Shown here: piece after piece, positions 9,582 through 17,074 of the stretch
Layout of the letters: the number at the start of each line of letters is the position of its first letter
Numbering within the stretch: the first letter of the stretch is position 1
Source: Candidatus Gastranaerophilales bacterium
GTDB lineage: Bacteria > Cyanobacteriota > Vampirovibrionia > Gastranaerophilales > Gastranaerophilaceae
Direction: 5' to 3'
DNA: 32,916 nucleotides
Assembly (NCBI GenBank): GCA_947624645.1
Contig: CANQLG010000022.1
Coordinates: 1 to 32,916, forward strand
The notes under the pieces: model-generated
What the model was told of the DNA's origin: nothing
What the model saw: the letters and a program-made list of their open reading frames with translations, nothing else
Databases searched by the model: none
Position numbers and translations under genes: made by a program

Positions 9582-11208
9582 TTTTTCTTTCCAGTATTGT
9601 TATTGTATTTATATATTCACTTATTGGGTGGGTTTGTAATGCTTTATCTTTCGCCATATCGTATACTACATAATTTAAATCAGCCATATTTGTTATTATT
9701 GCCAAATCCGAGTTCGGCACAGGGCTGAATGATGTCGAAAAACCCTCCGTAGGAAGTTTTGTTTCCGTTAATTTATTTTGATTTATATCAAAATCATATA
9801 CCGTGTTATTTCCTGCACACAATATGTATATTTTGTTATTTTTTTCAAACATATCTACGGGTTTTATTCCTATTTCCACATCTTTAATACTTGTAGAATA
9901 CATGTTTGCATTTTCCAGCAATTCTTCATCCGTATCTGTATCTGTTTCAGGTTCAATGTTGTTTACGGAATATATATCAGTAGTGTATGCTTCGGCATTT
10001 ACTTGACTATCTTCTTCTTTTTTTTCTTTAGCTCGTTTTTTATCTTTTTTTGTTTTTGCAGTTTTAATATCCTGCAGCAAGTCAAACTCAACTATCCTCA
10101 ATTTTGGCGACGTTCTTGCTATTAAATATAAGACATTATCCTTTAAGATTATTTCTGTTGTATTAGGATAATTCGTTATCAATTTATTTTCATATTCATC
10201 ATATTCTAAATCCAATACATAAATATTGGATGTTTTCATATCCAAATAAGCTAATTTTTTTCCGTCGGGTGATAAACTAAGTCTTTGAGGCGCCCCTGCA
10301 AGCTGAATTTTTTCAGTCATCTTTAATGTTGTTAAGTCTATTACCGATAAAGACTCATCTGCCGTACTTGCAACATATGCTTTATTATTTGCATCATCAA
10401 CGGCTATTTCGGTCGGTATTGAGTTTAAATCTATATTTTTGCTTACATATTCATTATCTATATCCAATACATCAAGATTTTTTTTATCTTTTGTTGCAGT
10501 AAGCAAATATTTACCGTTCAACATCGGTTTTTTATCTTTTATTACACCCGAGGTCTTAAATGAATACAATGGTTCGGTCACTTCTGCCGAATACACCTGA
10601 AGATACTCGGTTTGAAAATTATTGACAAAAAACAATTTATTTTTCAAACTTTGAGGAACCGAATAATTTTTATTTCCGCCTATGGTTATTTTCCCGGTAG
10701 GTAAAGGTGCATTTTTTCTCCCCATTATAAAACCGGGGTTTTTAGCACTGCCTATTAAAGGTACCCTAACGTCACCCAATATTCCCGCTAAACTTTCAGG
10801 CAAAACTAAACCCCTTGGTACCATTATGTCCTGTGGTATTAACCCTGTTTTAACTTCTAAAGGCATATCAGGTATATCTCTTACAGTTAAAGTATTTTCC
10901 CCAGTCCTTATTACTTTTAATAACGCCATATTATTATTAAAAAGCACCATATCAGGGAAATTATCCATTTTCTGATTTTTGGGATACGTAACCTTTATTT
11001 CCAATTTTTCAACATTTTCCGGATATGCCGGTAGTATCGGAATATACATAACGTTATTATTATATACAACTACTCCGTCATATCTTACCGATGGAATTTT
11101 CTTTTGTGCTTGCAAATAGTCCTTAACCTCTTTTGGCAACTGTGTTGCAGTTGCATTAAGATTAAGCATAAGCATTATTATAATCGTTAAAATTGCTTTT
11201 ATTTTCAT
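9571..11208 (-). CDS. Secreted YVTN-family beta-propeller protein
   Basis: The 545-residue protein begins with a signal peptide (residues 1-~22, hydrophobic IIIMLMLNLNATAT), so it is probably exported. Residues ~210-370 contain propeller blades of YVTN type: NKAYVASTADESLSVIDL and, in the next blade, GKKLAYLDMKTSNIYVLDL, with the spacing expected of a surface or periplasmic beta-propeller. A charged, low-complexity insert follows (Lys-rich KTKKDKKRAKEKKEED, then an Asp/Glu/Thr-rich stretch). Later blades include KIYILCAGNNTVYDFDI. There is an AGAGG ribosome site before the ATG, 9 bp after dnaJ. Its function in a chaperone gene series is unknown. Confidence 0.8.
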   Translation of the reverse strand: MKIKAILTIIIMLMLNLNATATQLPKEVKDYLQAQKKIPSVRYDGVVVYNNNVMYIPILPAYPENVEKLEIKVTYPKNQKMDNFPDMVLFNNNMALLKVIRTGENTLTVRDIPDMPLEVKTGLIPQDIMVPRGLVLPESLAGILGDVRVPLIGSAKNPGFIMGRKNAPLPTGKITIGGNKNYSVPQSLKNKLFFVNNFQTEYLQVYSAEVTEPLYSFKTSGVIKDKKPMLNGKYLLTATKDKKNLDVLDIDNEYVSKNIDLNSIPTEIAVDDANNKAYVASTADESLSVIDLTTLKMTEKIQLAGAPQRLSLSPDGKKLAYLDMKTSNIYVLDLEYDEYENKLITNYPNTTEIILKDNVLYLIARTSPKLRIVEFDLLQDIKTAKTKKDKKRAKEKKEEDSQVNAEAYTTDIYSVNNIEPETDTDTDEELLENANMYSTSIKDVEIGIKPVDMFEKNNKIYILCAGNNTVYDFDINQNKLTETKLPTEGFSTSFSPVPNSDLAIITNMADLNYVVYDMAKDKALQTHPISEYINTITILERKNGQ

Positions 11209-11217
11209 ATTACCTCT

Positions 11218-12336
11218 TTAATTATGAAGTACATTCTTCATTTTATCAAGGAATTTAGAAGATGTCTTTTTGTTACAATTAATTTCCATTAATTTTGTAT
11301 ACAGTTGTTTTTCCTCGGGAGTAAGACTTTGAGGTGTTTTAATTTTTACAACAAAATTATGATTTCCACGTTTAGATGAATTTCCAAGATATGGCACTCC
11401 TATGCCTTTTATTTGAAGTATTTTATCCTGAACAACGCCTTGAGGAATAACAAGCTCTTTTTTGCCGTCTAAGGTATCAACTTCAACGGTATCTCCGAGC
11501 GCAGCTTGAGGAAATGTTATTTCTACGGGTGAGTATATATCAAATCCGTCACGTTTAAATGTTTTATGTTCTTTTACATATATGACAACCAATAAGTCAC
11601 CTGACCTGCCGCCATTTTTACCGCAATTTCCCTCGCCTGAAAGTCCGATTCTTGACCCGTTATCTACTCCTGCCGGAATATTTATTGTAAGTGTTCTTTC
11701 TACTTCCAATCTGCCGTCCCCATGACATTTTGGGCAAGGATTTACATTAATTTTACCCGTACCATGACATTTCGGGCATGTTGTAATCTGTCTGAAACTT
11801 CCTAACGGAGTTTGAGTAACCTGTTGTACTCTTCCCGTGCCTCCGCAGGTCGGACACGTTTCGGGTTTACTGCCTTTTTTTGCACCGGTTCCTCCGCATT
11901 CATCACAGGTCTCTAAATGGCTTATTTTTACTTCTTTTTTTACACCAAATACCGCTTCTTCAAAATCTATTTGTATATTTAACCTTAAATCTGCTCCGTT
12001 TTGAGGTCCGTTTGGGTTAGTTGCCCGTTCTGAAAATCCAAACCCGCCAAAAAAACTTTCAAATATATCGTTTAAATCTCCAAAACCGCCGTCAAACGGA
12101 CCGGATGTATATCCTGCATTCTTTAATCCGTCTTCACCATATCTGTCATACATTGCACGCTTTTCATCATCCATTAATGTTTCATATGCTTTGCCTAACA
12201 GTTTAAATTTCTCTTCGGCATCCGGAGCTTTGTTTATGTCCGGATGATATTCCTTTGCTTTCTTTTTGAACGCTGATTTAATCTCGTCTTTTGTTGCGTT
12301 CTTCTCCACCCCTAATATTTCGTAATAATCACTCAT
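11218..12336 (-). CDS. dnaJ: Chaperone DnaJ (Hsp40)
   Basis: DnaJ delivers clients to DnaK and stimulates its ATPase. The 372-residue protein is a complete type I Hsp40: a J domain with the HPD tripeptide (YHPDINK, ~residue 33), a Gly/Phe-rich linker (GGFGDLNDIFESFFGGFGF), four zinc-finger repeats (CDECGGTG, CPTCGGTG, CPKCHGTG, CPKCHGDG), and the C-terminal client-binding domains. It lies 23 bp after grpE. dnaK, which usually sits between grpE and dnaJ, is absent here. Confidence 0.98.
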   Translation of the reverse strand: MSDYYEILGVEKNATKDEIKSAFKKKAKEYHPDINKAPDAEEKFKLLGKAYETLMDDEKRAMYDRYGEDGLKNAGYTSGPFDGGFGDLNDIFESFFGGFGFSERATNPNGPQNGADLRLNIQIDFEEAVFGVKKEVKISHLETCDECGGTGAKKGSKPETCPTCGGTGRVQQVTQTPLGSFRQITTCPKCHGTGKINVNPCPKCHGDGRLEVERTLTINIPAGVDNGSRIGLSGEGNCGKNGGRSGDLLVVIYVKEHKTFKRDGFDIYSPVEITFPQAALGDTVEVDTLDGKKELVIPQGVVQDKILQIKGIGVPYLGNSSKRGNHNFVVKIKTPQSLTPEEKQLYTKLMEINCNKKTSSKFLDKMKNVLHN

Positions 12337-12359
12337 TTTCTTCTGTTCTCTCTTAATGT

Positions 12360-12995
12360 TTATTTTACGGCTACTTCTACCATTGCAGGTCTTAATACTT
12401 TATCCCCAAGCTTATAACCTTTTTGCAATTCCTTTATTATGGTTTCTTCGGGATATTCTTCACTTTGTGTCTGCATTACGGCTTCGTGTATATTCGGATC
12501 GAATTTCTCTCCGACACTTTTTATCTGTTCCAGTCCCAATTTTGTTAAAGAATCCATTAACTGCTTATTTAATACAAAAAATGTTTCTTTCATTTTTTCC
12601 ACATCATCAATTTTATTTACAACTTCTGATGCTCTGTCAAAATTATCAACTACTTCTATTACTTTTTTCATACACTCTTGTGCGCCATATTTAAGTAAAT
12701 CTTCCCGTTCTTGCGCCTGTCTTTTTCTGTAATTATCAAAATCCGCCGCTAACCTTAAATATTGATTATTTAAATTCTCATAATCCTGTTTTATTTTTTC
12801 TTCTAATGCGGCTTGACAGGTTTCAGGTTCGTCTTTTTGGGCAGACTCTCCTTTTGAAACTTCTTCTTGTTGAGTTTCTTCTACTATTTCTTGTTCGGTA
12901 TTTTCTTCAGCCATGGTTTCTTTTATTTCTCCTTTTTCCGCTTCTTTTTTTTCAAACGGATTATTATTTAATCTTTTCTCAAAAATATTTTTCAT
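12360..12995 (-). CDS. grpE: Nucleotide exchange factor GrpE
   Basis: GrpE releases ADP from DnaK. The 211-residue protein has a long acidic, disordered N-terminal region (~1-65, rich in Glu and Gln), then a coiled coil with LAADFDNYRKRQAQERED, a family hallmark, and a C-terminal beta domain ending in KVLRPAMVEVAVK. It is the first gene of a minus-strand series (grpE, dnaJ, YVTN protein, methyltransferase, nadK, recN). A promoter is visible upstream, but no CIRCE operator was seen, so HrcA control is not supported here. Confidence 0.97.
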   Translation of the reverse strand: MKNIFEKRLNNNPFEKKEAEKGEIKETMAEENTEQEIVEETQQEEVSKGESAQKDEPETCQAALEEKIKQDYENLNNQYLRLAADFDNYRKRQAQEREDLLKYGAQECMKKVIEVVDNFDRASEVVNKIDDVEKMKETFFVLNKQLMDSLTKLGLEQIKSVGEKFDPNIHEAVMQTQSEEYPEETIIKELQKGYKLGDKVLRPAMVEVAVK

Positions 12996-13021
12996 ACTAT
13001 CCTCTATTATTACTTATTTTA

Positions 13022-13049
13022 ATTATAATTTATCAATCTTTTTACTCAA
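13022..13049 (-). promoter_or_regulatory. Sigma-70-type promoter of the grpE series
   Basis: On the minus strand, TTGAGT (13049-13044) and TATAAT (13027-13022) are separated by 16 bp. They lie 27 bp upstream of the grpE ATG. This is the best promoter match for the grpE-dnaJ-recN series. Confidence 0.65.
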
Positions 13050-13072
13050 TATTTATTAATTTTTTCTTAACT

Positions 13073-13084
13073 ATTTGTACAAAT
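13073..13084. promoter_or_regulatory. 12-bp perfect palindrome between divergent promoters
   Basis: ATTTGTACAAAT is a perfect inverted repeat. It lies just upstream of the -10 box of the gene at 13117 and 24 bp upstream of the -35 box of grpE. It could be an operator for a dimeric regulator, but in AT-rich DNA a 12-bp palindrome can arise by chance. Confidence 0.3.
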
Positions 13085-13089
13085 TAAGG

Positions 13090-13095
13090 TATAAT
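13090..13095 (+). promoter_or_regulatory. -10 box for the GNAT-like gene
   Basis: A perfect TATAAT lies 21 bp before the GTG start at 13117. No convincing -35 box exists at 16-18 bp; the best is TTAACT at 13067. The ATTTGTACAAAT palindrome fills the spacer. Confidence 0.45.
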
Positions 13096-13116
13096 TAGTT
13101 TGTAGGAATTGTTTCT

Positions 13117-14112
13117 GTGGCTAAAATAAAAAAAATAAGTTATAGTGATATTCTCCAAATAAAAAAACTGATATCCGTTGTTTGTTCAGACAATGTTATG
13201 AGTTACAGACGTTTATTTTTTCTTTCCGTTCCTATTACTTATATTCAAAATTTTATTTATGATGTCAGGCTGAGACTTTTACCCGAAACTTATGTTGTTT
13301 CCGATAATTTCAAAAATCTTAAAGGAGTTATAACCGTTAAAGCTCAATATGGCAACCCTTATAAATGGCAGATTAAGCGCCTGTTTTTTGCTAAAAATGC
13401 TTATGAAGAAGGTAAACAGCTTATTGAATATATCATTGCAAAATTGGGTGCAAGAGCCGTTGATACTTTTTACGTTTCCGTTGATGATAATCAGCAGGAG
13501 CTGATTGATTTATTTGTTAAAGGCTGCGGGTTCAGGTTCTGTTCTACCGAATCTCTTTGGGCTGTTTCCAATATCAATTTTCTTAGTGACAATGTTCAGG
13601 AACTTCAGTTTAAACTGTTTAAAAATTCCGATAATCAAAAAGCTGCCGATTTATTTAATGATTCTTTAATTACTCATTATAAATATTCTCTGTCTAAAGA
13701 AAAAAATGAATTTAATGAAAATTTAATTCAAGGGTTCTATTCGGAAACTAATTTCAAATATATCCTTGAAAATCCCGATTCTAAAAATCTTAAAGCTTTA
13801 ATTGAAATTAAAACTCTTGATAATAAAAATTATTTTCTTGATACAATTATTCCGCCGCAATATATTGACCTTTTGCCTCAAATTTTATCTTTTGCGGTTA
13901 AAAAAATCAGTAAACGCAACAAAAATTTTAAACTGTATATAAAAAACAGAAAATATCTGCAAGCAGGTGAGTATATTGAAGATTTCTTCAGAAACAACAG
14001 GTTTGAACTTCTGCAAAATAATGCAATCTTAGTCAGAGATTTCTTTAAGTGCATTAAAGAAGAAAATAATTCTTTTAACCAAGCAATAGTCTTTAGCGGT
14101 TTTGAAATATAG
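13117..14112 (+). CDS. Hypothetical protein with GNAT-like N-terminal half
   Basis: The 331-residue frame starts with GTG, preceded by a TAGGAA ribosome site 9 bp upstream. The first ~160 residues resemble a GNAT acetyltransferase fold: a strand carrying LKGVITVKAQYG, a basic stretch then FAKNAYEEGKQLIEYIIAKLGA (in the place of the acetyl-CoA loop and helix, though without a clear Q/RxxGxG/A motif), and NQQELIDLFVKGCGFRFCST, which looks like the typical last helix and strand (neighbour residue, then GF). The second half (Phe-, Lys- and Asn-rich) could be a second degenerate GNAT unit. Because the CoA-binding motif is not clear, catalysis is uncertain. It stands alone on the plus strand and ends 1 bp from the stop of the convergent radical SAM gene. 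Confidence 0.75.
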   Translation: MAKIKKISYSDILQIKKLISVVCSDNVMSYRRLFFLSVPITYIQNFIYDVRLRLLPETYVVSDNFKNLKGVITVKAQYGNPYKWQIKRLFFAKNAYEEGKQLIEYIIAKLGARAVDTFYVSVDDNQQELIDLFVKGCGFRFCSTESLWAVSNINFLSDNVQELQFKLFKNSDNQKAADLFNDSLITHYKYSLSKEKNEFNENLIQGFYSETNFKYILENPDSKNLKALIEIKTLDNKNYFLDTIIPPQYIDLLPQILSFAVKKISKRNKNFKLYIKNRKYLQAGEYIEDFFRNNRFELLQNNAILVRDFFKCIKEENNSFNQAIVFSGFEI

Positions 14113-14113
14113 T

Positions 14114-15097
14114 TTATTCCAATAAATATTTTGCTCTGTCACATACTTCCAGCCTGTAAAATCCCATTTCTTTTGATTTTTGCATTACATACTTAATCAA
14201 ATCAATAATATTTTTATCTGGTTCTTGTTTTCTGTACTTGTTAAGCCAGCTGTTTTCAATATCTATTACAATTATTTCTATTTTGTTTTCTTTATTGAAT
14301 TTAAGCCAATTATCTATTTCTTCTTTTGTATCGTTTACATACGGAATAATAATATATTTGCTTATTACATTATAGGAATTTTTTTGAGCTTTTGCGTACC
14401 GTTTAAGATTTTTACTTACGGTATTAAACTTATCAAGCTGTTTAATATTTTTATAAGTTTCTCTTGAGGAGCTGTCTATTGAAATCACAACTGAAAGCTG
14501 CCCTGTTTTTATCCCTTTTTCTATCATTCTTGAATATTTTATTCCCGAAGACGGCACCCTAATATTGGTAAACCCGTTTTTTAAAAATAAATTTATAAGT
14601 TTATCAAACTCGGGCAGAATTGTGGGTTCTCCACCGCCAAAACCTATTGCTCCGTTTCTTCTTATTATCTTTTTATCAAACATATCTTTTATTATCGGAT
14701 ATATATTATAGGTTTTTAAAGAGTTATAACCCTTTTTATCTTCTTCTGTATAACAATATTTACAAGCGCAATTACATTTTGTGAAATGATCAAAAATAAT
14801 ACTGTCTATATAATCTTCCTGAAGCCACTCACGTTCTTCCAAAAAAACGCAGCCTCGGCAGCCATCCACTGTTCCGCCGCTTTTTTGTATTTCACGGTAT
14901 TTTCTTTTTATCTCAAAAAACTTGTCCCAATCAATTTTTGTTCCGTGATAATCTTCAAATATCATCACATTTCCGCCGCCCGGAGCACTCATATAACAGC
15001 ATAATTTCACATTGGAACCGTATACCCCGTTATCAAAACAAACCCCTGATTCCAGCCAAGTGCAGCTTACATATTTTTCATATTTTTTTTCCGTCAT
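14114..15097 (-). CDS. Radical SAM protein with Cys-rich N-terminal extension
   Basis: The [4Fe-4S]/SAM-binding motif CxxxCxxC is at C108-C112-C115 (CNCACKYCY), far from the N-terminus for this family. It is followed by GFGGGEPTILPEF (the GGE motif that contacts SAM) and VVISIDSSSRETY typical of the core barrel. Upstream, C12, C20, C33, C34, C80 and C83 form a pattern like a SPASM or Twitch auxiliary cluster domain placed before, instead of after, the barrel. The reaction is unknown. It is the last gene of a three-gene operon, 6 bp after another radical SAM gene. The order suggests the pair acts in one pathway; no small precursor-peptide gene was seen nearby. Confidence 0.88.
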   Translation of the reverse strand: MTEKKYEKYVSCTWLESGVCFDNGVYGSNVKLCCYMSAPGGGNVMIFEDYHGTKIDWDKFFEIKRKYREIQKSGGTVDGCRGCVFLEEREWLQEDYIDSIIFDHFTKCNCACKYCYTEEDKKGYNSLKTYNIYPIIKDMFDKKIIRRNGAIGFGGGEPTILPEFDKLINLFLKNGFTNIRVPSSGIKYSRMIEKGIKTGQLSVVISIDSSSRETYKNIKQLDKFNTVSKNLKRYAKAQKNSYNVISKYIIIPYVNDTKEEIDNWLKFNKENKIEIIVIDIENSWLNKYRKQEPDKNIIDLIKYVMQKSKEMGFYRLEVCDRAKYLLE

Positions 15098-15103
15098 ATA
15101 TCC

Positions 15104-16078
15104 CTATTTAAAATTACAATTTAATAATCTGCAATTTCTTGTACAATTTAGTATTTCTTCTCTTATTTTTTCCGCTTTTTCACTATACCATAATTCTTCG
15201 GGCTTCGATTCTTTTAAATTTCCTATCGGCTCCATACAAAAACATATCCTGCAATTTCCGTAAGGATCTATTGCAAAATTGTTTTCACCAACGGAACATG
15301 GAAGCGTATTTATCTCTTCCGGTGTATCTATCAACATTTTAAATGCTTTTAATTGATTAAAGCCGTTGCATATAGGATAACCGTCGTTTTTTAATTCTAT
15401 CATTTCATCAATAGCTTTTAAAGCTGCTGTTTTTATATCCGTTCCGTATATTTGGCTGTCTTTATTTACTGCCGTAGAAAAAGCATCCCCGTTATCCATC
15501 AATTGAAAACTTACTCCGATTCCCTCAGTTTTGCAAAATTCCGCTATCGGCTTTATTTCACTTAAATTTGACGGCATTACAACCGTGGACAAAAATATAT
15601 TTTTCCATTTATGATTTCCGTAATGCTTATTCATATATATTAAATTTTGCAATGCATTCATCGTACGTTCAAATGCATCTTGTCTTCCCCTCGAAGTATT
15701 ATGTATTGCGGGATTTTCTACTGCATTTAATGAAAATGTTATATTACTGAATGCACTTTCCAGGACTTTATCCAACTTATCGGGCAATGCCAATGCATTT
15801 GTCACTATATTTACCGTATCACCCAAATCTGATGCATATTTTGCCATATCAAACACATCATCTCTTATAAAAGGTTCTCCGCCCGATATTATAAATTGAT
15901 AATTGCCCATCCAATTATGCATATTGAAAAGTATTTTTTTCCATTCATCAAGCGTTAATTCTTGATTCTGCACTTCGGCAGGAGTTTTCCATCCGTTACA
16001 GGTTATACATCTCGACTGGCATCTTTCCGTATTATTATACGAAAAAGATATCGGTTTTTTATCTTTTGCTATCGGCAT
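15104..16078 (-). CDS. Radical SAM/SPASM domain protein
   Basis: The 324-residue protein has the radical SAM motif C20-C24-C27 (CQSRCITC), then FIISGGEPFIRDDVF (GGE motif). The C-terminal ~70 residues contain seven cysteines (in LPCSVGEN, GNCRICFC, LNCTRNCRLLNC) in the SPASM pattern that binds auxiliary [4Fe-4S] clusters. SPASM enzymes commonly modify peptides or proteins (anaerobic sulfatase activation, RiPP maturation), but some act on other substrates, so no substrate is assigned. The ATG lies 1 bp after the stop of the GGDEF gene, indicating coupling; the next radical SAM gene follows after 6 bp. Confidence 0.9.
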   Translation of the reverse strand: MPIAKDKKPISFSYNNTERCQSRCITCNGWKTPAEVQNQELTLDEWKKILFNMHNWMGNYQFIISGGEPFIRDDVFDMAKYASDLGDTVNIVTNALALPDKLDKVLESAFSNITFSLNAVENPAIHNTSRGRQDAFERTMNALQNLIYMNKHYGNHKWKNIFLSTVVMPSNLSEIKPIAEFCKTEGIGVSFQLMDNGDAFSTAVNKDSQIYGTDIKTAALKAIDEMIELKNDGYPICNGFNQLKAFKMLIDTPEEINTLPCSVGENNFAIDPYGNCRICFCMEPIGNLKESKPEELWYSEKAEKIREEILNCTRNCRLLNCNFK

Positions 16079-16079
16079 A

Positions 16080-16958
16080 TCAATAATCCAAATTTACCTG
16101 TGAAAATAATACTATTCTGTTTTTGCCTCTCTTTTTTGCATTATATAATGCGTGTTCAGCATACCTTATAAGTGTATTTGCATTATCCTGAGAATTATCC
16201 ATATACGGGTACGATGCGATTCCGCCTGATATTTTTACAGGGTGCGGTTCTATTTCGCCTGCCGGTATAAATTGCATTTTTTCTACATCTCGCCTGAATC
16301 TTTCCGCAAATATAAATGCATTTTCTTCGCTTGTATCGGGCAATACTACCATAAATTCTTCATCTCCGTATCTGGTTACTATATCTTCTTTTCTGGCAAG
16401 ATTTAATAACATTTCGGAAACTTTTTTTAATAGTACGTCTCCCCATTCATATCCGTACATATCGTTTATTACTTTAAAAAAGTCTAAATCAAATAATATA
16501 CAAGATAATGTTGAATTATACCTCCTTGCTCTTGACATTTCGGATTCCATCCGTTCCAACAAATATTTACGGTTATGAAGTCCTGTTAAGTCATCCCTTG
16601 TTGAAATACTGCCTATTTGTTCTTTCAGTTCTTTTATTTTCATTAAGTTTTTCAATTTTATTGATAATTCATATTCTATAATCGGATTAACTATATAATC
16701 ATAAGCTTCTCCTCTTATAATAAGATTTTCGGGTATATTATCCGATATTACCAATATCGGTACGGGAAATTTCATTACCATTGATATTTCTTTTAAGTCA
16801 TTTAAAGGTATATCCAGCACTGATAAAGTTATATCCTCACTTGCCATATTTTTTATTTCTTCTGAAGGCTTTGTTTCTATATCAGACTCTGTTAATCGTC
16901 TTACCATTTGTTCCAATACAGTATTTTCCTTATCGGTATAAATAATTATTCTATTCAT
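16080..16958 (-). CDS. REC-like plus GGDEF domain protein (variant active-site motif)
   Basis: Residues ~1-115 form a degenerate receiver domain: a possible phospho-acceptor D49 (VLDIPLND) is kept, but the conserved C-terminal Lys is replaced (DYIVNPI instead of DYxxKPF). Residues ~125-290 are a GGDEF domain, which makes cyclic di-GMP from two GTP. FDLDFFKVINDMYG supplies metal- and guanine-binding residues and RKED (R189, D192) is the inhibitory I-site, at the usual five residues before the signature. The signature reads G198-D-E-E-F instead of GGDEF/GGEEF; the second Gly is changed to Asp, so activity is uncertain. It heads an operon with two radical SAM genes and has its own promoter. Confidence 0.9.
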   Translation of the reverse strand: MNRIIIYTDKENTVLEQMVRRLTESDIETKPSEEIKNMASEDITLSVLDIPLNDLKEISMVMKFPVPILVISDNIPENLIIRGEAYDYIVNPIIEYELSIKLKNLMKIKELKEQIGSISTRDDLTGLHNRKYLLERMESEMSRARRYNSTLSCILFDLDFFKVINDMYGYEWGDVLLKKVSEMLLNLARKEDIVTRYGDEEFMVVLPDTSEENAFIFAERFRRDVEKMQFIPAGEIEPHPVKISGGIASYPYMDNSQDNANTLIRYAEHALYNAKKRGKNRIVLFSQVNLDY

Positions 16959-16982
16959 TTATTACCCTTTCTTATTGTCTTA

Positions 16983-17011
16983 ATTTTAACAAATTTATTA
17001 AAAAAGTTCAA
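16983..17011 (-). promoter_or_regulatory. Promoter of the GGDEF-radical SAM operon
   Basis: On the minus strand, TTGAAC (17011-17006) and TAAAAT (16988-16983) are separated by 17 bp, 24 bp before the ATG. It is divergent from the promoter of the beta-lactamase-like gene. Confidence 0.65.
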
Positions 17012-17024
17012 AATTTTTTACATA

Positions 17025-17053
17025 TTGCCGTCAAATTATTTATCCAATATAAT
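17025..17053 (+). promoter_or_regulatory. Promoter of the beta-lactamase-like gene
   Basis: TTGCCG (17025-17030) and TATAAT (17048-17053) are separated by 17 bp. An AGGGGG ribosome site at 17063-17068 follows and is correctly spaced for the TTG start at 17075, so the untranslated leader is very short. Confidence 0.7.
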
Positions 17054-17074
17054 ATTTGGAGTAGGGGGATTATT

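Noticed and set aside
12996-13116. CIRCE operator for HrcA upstream of grpE
   Set aside because: No TTAGCACTC-N9-GAGTGCTAA-like inverted repeat is present.
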